Below, in pieces: positions 54,592 to 64,000 of a stretch of 64,000 nucleotides of DNA. Every line of letters begins with the position of its first letter. The stretch's first letter is position 1. The stretch comes from Guadua angustifolia (taxonomy: Eukaryota > Streptophyta > Magnoliopsida > Poales > Poaceae). Under the pieces are notes generated by a model. The model made no database searches, had not been told where the DNA came from, and saw nothing but the letters and a program-made list of their open reading frames with translations. The stretch lies in NCBI GenBank assembly GCA_036346375.1, contig CM070520.1, forward strand, positions 20,932,852 through 20,996,851, read 5' to 3'. Made by a program: the position numbers and the translations under genes.

Positions 54592-56981
54592 AATTCGACC
54601 CCGAATTCCACGGGCACTAACGATCAAACAAAGAGACCGTAGAAGTTAACTTACAACACATACCTGATAGGAACAACTCTGGATACTCCTCACGCATGTG
54701 AGATTCCAGCCCTGTGTCACTTCTCGCCAGATCGATGCGGCTAGAACACCTTAACATACCCCTGGTCCCAAATTTAAATACTCGCTTTGACTTTCCCTGT
54801 AACCATATTGGTCGGGGCTCGAAGACCAATGGCTCTAACGATAGATCGCATTTGGAAACCCGCAAAAACTTTTCTCAACCAGGAATCGCCTCGTGCCCAT
54901 GCAAGGACTTAGAATGATCCAAACGATAGGACGATTTATCAAATCATGCCACTATCGAAAACAGTCTAACGCAACTCACACTAAACTTTCCTTTGGCACT
55001 AAGATGATCGATCCCCTTTTATCCCAAGGATAATTCTCAGGTAAACATGGTACCACCCGTTAACCTCTCTACCAAAATTCGTCGTACACAAGAAAATAAG
55101 AACAACACAGGACGCTTTACTCTAACAAGCCTCTAAACCAATTCTAAACAAATCCCTGATATCATCAACTTTATCATCTTGGATTCCCAACTTGTCTCAA
55201 AGAACCAAAACACAAACTCCTATCTCTTACAAATGGTTGACCTTTTAACAAAAAGACAAATACCGACCATTGCCCTCGAATGAAAAAGCCCGATATGGCA
55301 CAATCATTTTTTTTCTACCATGCCTACTTCGTAGTTAGGGTCAACTAGCTAGCAATACAAATATTTCCCGATCAAGAGCTACCAAACATTACCTTGAGTT
55401 TGGTTGTTTTCTTTATCTAACAATACAACATATAACTCACTCGCACGCTAAAAACATGATCCAATCTCACACCCATGAGCATAAATACCTCAATCATAAC
55501 TTAAGATGATTTTCTTAGAAAAGACAATTGAATGGCGTTATTCCGCGAGGTAACGCATTCAGAACCCACCAACATAATACTTCATAATTAAACATTCTTT
55601 CATCCTCATTTTCAATCAACAAAGTGACTCAAGAACTTGACAAAATGCAAACTAATCTAGGGATCTCTAATGCACACAAATCGAATGCCTTGGCCGAAAG
55701 GCATCCATCCAAAAGATCACACAAACAAATGAATCCATATATCCCTAAAAGAAGGTTCACCTCAAATCCCATCATCTCTAGCATTCTAATATGCATACCA
55801 TTTAGGATTCAATACTTACAATTTTCACCTTGAGCAACACTAGACTTACCGGAACACAAATCTCGAACCTCCAAACAATTTCCTGACTCACAACCATTGT
55901 AAAAACTCTAATCAACCTTTCACTTTAGAATCACCTACCATTCCAATTTAATCATGCTCTACCATCCAATAAATTTGGTTGTCTTTGAATAACCAACAAG
56001 TTCTTCTTAACGAAATCAGTAACCCTCCTTATTTGGAGGCTCAACTACTCACCATACACTCTCGTGAGTTGCGCACCCAACCTTTAGAGAAGAACCACGA
56101 TTTTAAGCATGAACAACAACAACAAAAACCACCTCTTTCCAGAAAAAAAAACTCAACCATAAGTCATAAGAGAATTCGACTCTCGAATTCCCAAACTCCG
56201 ACGGAAACAACTCCTTAAACAAATCTCAAGATTTACAACTTCCAGGAAGCAAAAGAGATACATGGGAAAAACCAAATGATCAATTAAATCCTTCTTGATA
56301 AAACCTTAACACCAAAGATCCACACGATTTTAGTTTGCACCAAGGAATCTTCAAGAGGTTCCTTAAATGGAGAGAACAACAACTACAATGGTTTTTCAAC
56401 ACAAGGCAACCCACGATAACCAACAAAACCAAACAATCCAACGAAACCGAAGACAACAGTATAAGCTACCCAAAGAGGTTCATCACTAAGCTTTTTCTCT
56501 TTAAATCCAAACATTGAAGGCAGAAGAAACCAACCTTCCCTCCTTATCCTCTAACTACTCCATGAAAACGACGACTCAAGAACGAGAGGTTTCCCAAACA
56601 GCAAGGTGGCACTCACCAGTCCCACCCACAAGCAAGACCCACAACTCGGCCAAATGAACAAGGTCGAAACCTTTCGGTTTAGCCAATAACATGAACATAA
56701 GCATACTGATTCCAATAGTCCTTCCATGGTCAAAGCAATATACAACAATAAATTTAGCACTCAACATTTAGGCGCAATGCAATGTACCCATACCCATCCT
56801 ACTGGTGCATCGAGTGTGTCAAGTTTTAAGTTAGTTAACCACTCTAATTCAGATTTTAAGGTTGTTGCCCAAGGCCAAATTTTAAAGGAGCGAAACCTAT
56901 GCCATGTTTCTAATATCACGCTGCAAAATTTTAGTTTACTCTAGAGCTACTCACTACATTCAAACACCACGGACCAAGCCC
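54592..56981 (-). other. Non-coding interior of the long-LTR element
   Basis: About 2.4 kb, A/C-rich on the plus strand. The longest frames are 60-83 codons with no motif. I see nothing resembling gag or pol on either strand. Confidence 0.7.
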
Positions 56982-56992
56982 GCTCGATACCA
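56982..56992 (-). other. Primer binding site of the non-coding element, one base short
   Basis: gctcgatacca is the reverse complement of TGGTATCAGAGC with one base lost, four bases from the LTR edge. The loss sits next to a CTG position. Confidence 0.75.
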
Positions 56993-56995
56993 ATC

Positions 56996-59900
56996 AGAAC
57001 ACCTCGCACCTGTGCCTTAATGTTACCCCTCTAGCAACAACAATTACAATTCGCTAAGAATACATATTTGCAAAGCACTAACAACTAGGAGGTTGTCAAA
57101 ATTATTAAAATTTCGGCAAAGACTCTCCCTAAAACTAGGACATCCACTCACAGATGTAAATCAATTGCAGCTACTATATCATTCTAGCGGGTCCTTAGTT
57201 AATCAATCACACATCCAATGTAATTGAAAAAAACTACACCACGACGCACAACATATTGCAACCATAATCAATACAACCAAAGCTTTACAGATCGATTAAA
57301 GGGTTTGATGAAAACGTGCTTGTGCTACTACTTCCCCCCATGCATGCCGGTTTCATAGTTCCTGCAACAACACAACAAACAAGCGTGAGTCGATGACTCA
57401 GCAAAGTACACAAGGGTAACAATTCCAATTTACTATAAGTAGAACAAATGTTTGACCAGAAGAGCAAGTAATATAAATGAAACAATATCCGGACAATATG
57501 CGTATAAAGTAATAACTTGACCATACAAGAACATTACCGCAATCAAACCAGCAACTTGATAGCAAACCCATTCAACGCCAAAGAAGCATTACTTAACTCT
57601 AAGTCACAATGTCTCCCGACTCAACTACCCCTCGTTGCAACTCAAACCATTTTCATCTATGGCATATCAGTTTATAACTCGACTTCACTCCACGATATTC
57701 ATACAACATAATTCGCAGGGCAAAGAAATGCGCTAATTCATCAAATTCAATTCAATCTCCCCTTTTTGGGTTGAGTCCACAACTCAACCTTCAATTACCA
57801 AAATCACCATCCACATGACACGCCATTTACCACAACACTCATTATTAAAGATGCAATGCACAAGAATGCTCATTGCCATGCACATGAATGCCCATTGCCA
57901 TGCACGCATCGCAGACGCCGAGTGCCCACCCGTCGGTGTGCACCCTCACGTCCCTTCCATCCCGTAGATGGAAGGTGCCTACTCTTACTGTCTCTTTCCC
58001 ATTCACCTCGATGAATGGGACTACGAGGTAGGACTTTCGTGTTCACTACGTGTGAACACAGAGGCCCGCATCAGAATGGGTCGCCTCTTCCATTATGAAT
58101 GCACAAATGCAATTTTCATGAATGAAATGCAACTTTTCATTCAATGCCAACACTAACATACCATAACCACATACATACACATAGCCAATTCTCACATTCA
58201 TAAGTTGCCAACGATACTGGTCTAAACCGATGCAACAATCGACATGGCAACACATTACAGCCGCTTTCGATATACAATTAAATCATACGGCCACTGAGCC
58301 ACGTTTACCACAATACGCTTGCAATTAAATACTCACCTATACGATCCCTAGAAATGACGTAACCGTTTAAACCAACTCATGTCAACCCCAATCACTCGAA
58401 CAATATACTCACTATAGTCAACCTTGCTAACAGCCCGTTTTCAATTAGAGTTCATCTAATTGGCAGAGCAACAATCAAATTAAGGAGCATCACATATGAA
58501 CATACAACCATGCTCAATAACACGATGTACTTGCATCCATTCCCTTAACCATTTAATCATCAGAAGCATTTTCACATAAGGAACCATTTTCTAGTTATAG
58601 CCAAGCAAAGCTTACCTCTTGCGTATTCATCGGCAATTGCGTATGCTAAAAGCAACAATCAAATAATCCTCCTAGCCGCAATCTAGGGAATGCACTTGCC
58701 TTTAACCTTGAAGAACGAAGTGAGGTGCAGAGGTTCTCGACCCAGGCACGGCTCCTCCTAAAGGAAGATTATACAATTCAATCAAAACATACACGACATC
58801 ACAAATCGCCAATGCTGTGAACTAATACGACCCGCAAAAACCATCTTTTTCAGATAACTCGAAAAGCATACATTTAACCCTTGTGCATAACATCAATTCA
58901 ACAATCCACGCTTTTACCCCATTCCTTACTCAACAAAAATTTCTTATGAAATGCAAGACCGCTACAATCAAACATCTCCCATCCATCCAAGGAGACAATA
59001 GTATTACCAAACACAAGAACGAATCGACCTCAACAAGATACTAGCATACGTCCCAACCTAACATCCAAGTCGGGCCTATACTAGAGTAAGATCTACACAT
59101 CTTAGCTAGTAAGGGTCATCACACAATTAGACATGCTAATCATAACTTGCGAATCCTTTACTTAAAAACAAATACATGCTCATTTCCATAAATCACATCA
59201 CACTTGTTGTAACACTCGTGATTATAATTCTACAAAATCATTGATCTCGCTTGAACCCAAACATAAGCAAGAGTATGAGTATATAGGTCACTGACAGATC
59301 TCAGCCAAGCATTTCCTTATGGACAACCTAAAAACCCTCTTTGTTCTACCATTCACACACACTAATCCAAATTGTATATTGACTGCCACTAGAACCCATA
59401 CCCTCAAATCAAAATCGCATACAGGAAGATTTACTAAAATACTAGCTATAGCAAGAACCAAATAAAATGCCAGTATATGAAATGTAATGCTAAACATATC
59501 TATGCACTACTCTCCACTTCAGTCATGCTATACATCAGTATCCATTTTAGCATCTAAATACATGCACCACCACTAACATTCTTTAGCAGTAGCAAGGAAT
59601 AACTAAAGGAGGTGCTACTATATGCATTAACTCAGTCACAACATACTACCTCAAATCTGACAAAGAAAGAATGAAATATCAACTAAATAACCCTTCTAGG
59701 CATTTCCTCAAACACCTTAGCTACAACAATTCATCTACACTAGACTTCACCTCCACTTACCACAAAGGAGGAGAGGAAGGAGGTGCCACCATGGGGTGGA
59801 GCAGCAGGGGACTCCAAGCGGCACCAAGAACAGGGTGCTCTCTGGCGGTGCCAAGAAGCAGGACGGCCCCAAGGCGGTTTGCCAAGAAGAGGCCAGGCTC

Positions 59901-60412
59901 GCCCAGGCTCACCGGCCGGGGAGGGCGATGGGGAGGCGCCGCTGCTGGCTGGCCATCGCTTCTGGAGTTGCTTGGCAGGGAAAAGGAGAAGGGCGCCGAC
60001 TTGGGGCTGCACTGCCGGAGTTAGGCGGGCAGGCTGGGGAGAGCAGGCGCCAAGATCGCCAGGAAGAGCAATCGCCAGGAGAAGGCGAGGGGAGTCACTC
60101 GGTGGAGAAGGGAGCAGGAGCAAGAATGGAAGCCTCACCAAGGCGCAGGAGCGAACCAATGAGTGGAGGAGACGCTGCGCTTGGAAAAATCAGCAAATGC
60201 TGCCTTGGGTGGGACAATGCTAGCCACACAAAACCAAGAGAGAGAAAATGGGTAGGTGGAGAGGTGAATTTCCAAAAACACCCCTCCCTAAACCAAACCT
60301 TTAGCCCTTAACCTCCCATATGGAACAAACACCTCGGAGAAAACCTGTCAGACGGCCCCAGCACGCCTGACCGAAGGCACAAAGGTTGGGGCGAGGTTTT
60401 CGCGATATTACA
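56996..60412 (-). repeat. Right LTR (5' LTR) of the non-coding element
   Basis: Co-linear with 51142-54574 over its length; ends CGATATTACA. Its left edge is blurred (agaacacctcgcacc where the other has TGTAACACCCTGGCACC). GAGTC/GACTC hairpin at 57387-57391 with 57395-57399; GC-rich block 59780-60200. Confidence 0.88.
57953..58059. other. Serial-hairpin domain, right LTR
   Basis: Stems ccttccatc/gatggaagg (57953-57961 with 57967-57975), cccattca/tgaatggg (about 58000-58024) and gtgttcac/gtgaacac (58039-58046 with 58052-58059). Confidence 0.75.
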
Positions 60413-61079
60413 CCTACACTACGTGCAATTCCATTCGCACATCCGGCTATTGCCAATAATCGCCCGCATCAAATTCATAGTTTTATTTTGGATTTTTAAT
60501 CAAAGTACCAAAGAACTGCTTTTCCCAAAAGGATCATTCGTGTTTCATGTAAAACATTTCGTAAACAACTTTAATCATGATCATCTGTTCCTTAAATACT
60601 AAAGCATGGCTAAGGTGTTAATATGATCAGATATACCCAAGATGACATTAAGAGATGTCAAGCCCTATTCTGTGGTTATCAAGGTTCACATTGTCATAAT
60701 CATCAAAGAGTTTCATGTGACAACAGGTATTTCTACCAAGTCCACAAGATAGCAGATTTATATAAAATAAATGCATGCATGAAACCATTTGATGCACAAA
60801 AGGAATATAAAATACTGGGATCAATATGGTCAAAGGATGCTTGCCTTGCTTAATTACTGATTACGACGAAGACGAGGATTGCGGTTAACGATGGCGATGA
60901 CGGAGTTAGAGACGTCGGGTTCTAGACGTCGATCAACGGAAAATAAAGCAAACAACTAACTTCAATAAGGGCAAAAGATAATAGATAGCAAGAACAAATA
61001 AATCTCTTTACAAGAAACAGGGATTGCTCTTTATGAATTTATTAATCTTATTTTACGAATTCAAGATGCTAAAAGTGGT

Positions 61080-61700
61080 TAAGATTAATATGTAAACCTT
61101 AGCAAAATGAGATTATCTTTTTATAATGGGATAGTCTACAACTTGAAGAACACTACTAAACTAGTTCCATAAGTTTTAGGATTTTGGGCGAGACTATACT
61201 CTATTCGCTAAAATGGTTCATGCTACACTTAAAGACTACACTATAAAATATCGGCAAGAAAGTGGAAATGACATATTAACGATTAAGGGTTTTAAGCTAT
61301 TTGGATTTGAATGTAAATCATGATGAAATATGATTATTTCTTCGTGATACGATGATTTATACTTTGTATAACAATTCTAAGCTAATTTCGCAAATTTTAG
61401 GCTTTGGCTGATACATTATACTCATTGCTGAAAAGGCTTAAGTGGCATTGTAAAGTTGACGCTACTCAGAATCGGCAAGAATATGGAGTACGAGGTTAAC
61501 ACTTAAGGGTTTTGAGCTATTAAGCATAATATGCAAACTTTGATGGAATGAGATTCTTTTTATAGAATATGGTAGTATAAACTTTGTACAATGTTTCTAA
61601 ACTGATTTTACTGATTTTGGTATTTGGATGAGTTATTTTATCTATCGCTGAAATAACCTAAATGATCATATTTGAAATCTTAAATCGGCCAACTTTCAAT
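61080..61700. repeat. Degenerate tandem repeat, about 220-bp period
   Basis: Nearly three diverged units: each runs from a gatgaaat(g)agatta-like start through ttctaaactaatttc, tttaggntttgg, tatcgctgaaat and cggcaagaa to aagggttttgagctatt (61284 and 61504). Confidence 0.7.
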
Positions 61701-62499
61701 CTTAATTTCCAACTAACCTATACATGATTCTTGATTCATTTCTCAGGCATCAACAGAATACCATCCTAGAAATGTTATAAAGTTGGTTTGGCATTATTTT
61801 AGCTTTAATTGCAATAGATAATTTATTTACTTATTGTTATAAGTAACATTTTCTTTCATTAAAAGAATGCAACTTAAATCTTATCTTAAATATTTTCACA
61901 TACACATATCCTTACTGTTTTTAAGAACTCATTGCAAATTACATTATCATTTTGTGAGCCATTATGCTAATATTTTGCTAATGGCCATAATAAGGTTAAT
62001 TAATGATTTATGACGCAATTATGTTAAATTGAGTTCAACATTAGACGATTCTACATAGTTGAGCTTATTCTGAGTCCAGAGGCAAACAAGAATTTATTTT
62101 GTAGTTTTAAAAGTTATATGTTTCATAATGCGCTATAATGTTCATAATAGTGTGCTTATCCCATTCTTGATTTTAACAATTGTTCTCTCGATTCAAGAAT
62201 TGAATATTTTCAGATATTTGAATTCATCTTGGTCTTAGCATCATATTAATATTCATTTCACCATTTCAGTTCTTATTATTCACAAGTTTCCATTATAACC
62301 ATATTAGCATCATAATCAAGGTTTAATTTGAACAATAATCCTGTAATTCAAAAATTAAATCTTTTTACTTATTTAGATTATTTCTGATTTTAGATGAATA
62401 TACAAATTTGATTCACTGAAATTAGATTAAAATTTCAAAAGCTATTTAAGATTGAATTTACTTCGGTTTGTAATTGACTGGGAAATGGGAAATACGTTT

Positions 62500-63350
62500 T
62501 CTAAAGGGGTAGGCGCCTTTTGGCTCACTCATATTCTTCCCCAGGCGCCTGACATCCCGACCCCATGGCGCAGAGACAGGAGAACAGAGGATCTCCTAGG
62601 GCTGGCCGGCGAAGGTCTTCCGGCGATCTTCCGGTGAGGGCGACGGCTTGGGGAGCATCATCTCGGCAAGGGGAACTCGGGGGAGGTGTCGATTCAGCTG
62701 GAGAGGATACAAGGCGGTGCGCAGTCGAGGAGGTGCGGCGGCGAAAATGGCGCTCGGTGGAGAAGACAAGCAAACGCATTAGGGATTGAACCGGTGGCCT
62801 GGTGAGCATCAGCGAGGCTAGGGCATACCATTTTGGCGGTTGATTCATTTGGAGAAGCGCCGGGTTGGGCCGCCACCATTGGCCGGACTGGGAAGAAGGG
62901 CGACGGAGCAAATTGATTTCGCATGGAGGGACCGAATATTCTTGAGGGTTTTGATCAGCAGTGCTCGGTGATGCTCTGTGCTTGAGGAATTGGAAGGAGG
63001 ATCACTAATTCGCCAAGATTTTGCCTCAAGGCCCCGCACTGAGCTTCACGGCCATGGCGGATTTGGGAGGAGCTTCAGGCGCCTGGCTTGAGGAGAAGGA
63101 AGGAGAACTGAGGGGGAGTGAGGAGGGCCTCATTGCGGTCAGGGAGGAGCAGCTTATAGCCAGGGAGTGGAGGCGAGTCAGTGGGATTCGTGGCGGCAAT
63201 CGCTGGAAGTGCGGCACTCAGAGCGTCGGGAGTCTTCTTCAGTGGAGAGAACGGGGTTGGGGGAGAAGGGCCTGGCACGTGGGGCCTGGGTCCATTGTCA
63301 GCAGCTGTGAGCTTCACTATTGCGCCAACGGAACGGAACGGCAACAGATG
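62500..63350. other. GC-rich block
   Basis: Contains gaggcg and gcgccgg words with overlapping frames on both strands, none with a recognisable domain. The position matches the GC-rich leader blocks of the other long LTRs. Confidence 0.45.
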
Positions 63351-64000
63351 GCCCACATGGCAGTGAGTGATCAAAGAGAACAGGGTGATTGGGGTCAATT
63401 TTTTTCCTTTTTCTCTGATTTTGTCGGTGGTCAACTAGAGGTAGAACATTGTGAAACTTTTTGATCAAGATCTTTGGATATATTTTGATGTCTGGTAAAA
63501 TCTTCAGATTGAAATGAGTTACCGAAGAATTATTAATATTCTGACAACAGTGACTGCTCTAATTTCTTGTTTCGGATTTTGATTCTTGATTGAGATCAAT
63601 TGAAGTCTATTATTTTTAAAATTTTGTTTTTCAAAAGGATTTGACTTCAGAATGCTTCTATAAATTTTTCAAGTCAAAATGTGGTCCCAATATTTTATGT
63701 AAATTCTGACAATACATTATTTTGATTTAACTGTTGTCTTTCCATTTTATCTCTTCATTATTCTACGCATAAAATTTCAATTGCTGGCTAAAATGATTTC
63801 ATTGAATGATCAGAGTTGTCATGGCAATTTTTCTAAATTTTTACTTTTTTACATTTTTGCCTTTTTCTCTTTTTCATTCTTTAATTCTCTTTATTTGATT
63901 TTTCATGCAATGCAAAACTCCAAGGGAAATTCAAATAAATCCAATAATGTCAAGAAAACTCAGAAATAATAATATTCAAATTTAAATTATTCATTTTCAC

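Larger units (their letters stand above)
51142..60412 (-). mobile_element. Complete non-coding long-LTR retroelement (LARD-like), 9.27 kb
   Basis: Two LTRs of about 3.4 kb (51142-54574 and 56996-60412) enclose about 2.4 kb. Target duplication CCTAC is present on both sides (51137-51141 and 60413-60417). A polypurine tract beside the left LTR and a primer site beside the right LTR show minus orientation. No gag, protease, reverse transcriptase or integrase motif is visible in any frame of the interior, so movement would need enzymes from another element. The LTRs are closely similar, suggesting a recent insertion. Solo LTRs A and B belong to the same family. Confidence 0.9.
60413..64000 (-). 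repeat. LTR 'C' or its element, continuation after the insertion
   Basis: By the CCTAC duplication this DNA was continuous with 49917-51141 before the insertion. No LTR edge appears before the window ends. The layout (AT-rich part, then a GC-rich block at 62500-63350, then AT-rich) resembles the right part of the other long LTRs, so an LTR of more than 4.8 kb is plausible. A mixed small frame at 60623-60853 has no motif. No gene is supported. Confidence 0.5.

Noticed and set aside
62525..63464. Frames of 119-147 codons in the terminal GC-rich block
   Set aside because: They overlap on both strands, have no domains, and the block matches the leader position of other long LTRs.

Overview
This window is plant nuclear DNA, almost certainly from a grass. 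The evidence is two large CACTA (En/Spm-type) DNA transposons with ACCGGTACTA-like and AATCGGTTC-like subterminal repeats, a Reina-like chromovirus, a Ty1/copia element, and very long-LTR elements opening TGTAACACC, with GC-rich leaders set in AT-rich DNA. I found no convincing host gene, rRNA, functional tRNA or CRISPR array. It reads as nested-transposon heterochromatin.

Layout. 1-1651: AT-rich flank. 1652-13997: a complete plus-oriented CACTA element (CACTA-1) with 3-bp target duplication GCT; it carries a TNP2-type transposase (3097-6345) and a second gene with Transposase_24-like and Ulp1/C48-like parts (9933-13422). 13998-16618: intergenic, nothing recognised. 16619-28463: a minus-oriented CACTA element (CACTA-2) with the same two genes, cut at its far end. 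28464-37149: a Ty3/gypsy chromovirus whose gag is split by a 3.4-kb solo LTR (29209-32575, duplication GATAT). 37150 to about 45950: a Ty1/copia element without a 5' LTR, split between integrase and reverse transcriptase by a second solo LTR of the same family (40469-43585, duplication AAAAG). 46168-49020: a microsatellite, then a field of alternating inverted repeats. 49608-49900: a loose CACTA-type end. 49917-51141 and 60413-64000: a minus-oriented long-LTR retroelement end, split by a complete non-coding long-LTR element (51142-60412, duplication CCTAC).

How the parts relate. In both CACTA elements the second gene is preceded by its own internal array of subterminal-type repeats and a GC-rich leader. 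In CACTA-1 a TATA box lies between array and leader. The copies thus look like two linked transcription units, and CACTA-2 also carries one roughly 350-bp palindromic module upstream of each gene. The four long LTRs (two solo, two paired) share a domain of serial hairpins with compensatory base changes, plus a small GAGTC/GACTC hairpin before a splice-acceptor-like site; a fifth, more distant LTR has the small hairpin too.

Caution. Nearly all open frames are broken by short indels, even in elements whose paired LTRs are almost identical. Differences between the paired LTRs at 51142-54574 and 56996-60412 pile up at CAG/CTG trinucleotides. That suggests systematic base-calling error at CHG-methylated sites, so 'pseudogene' calls here may partly be assembly artefacts.
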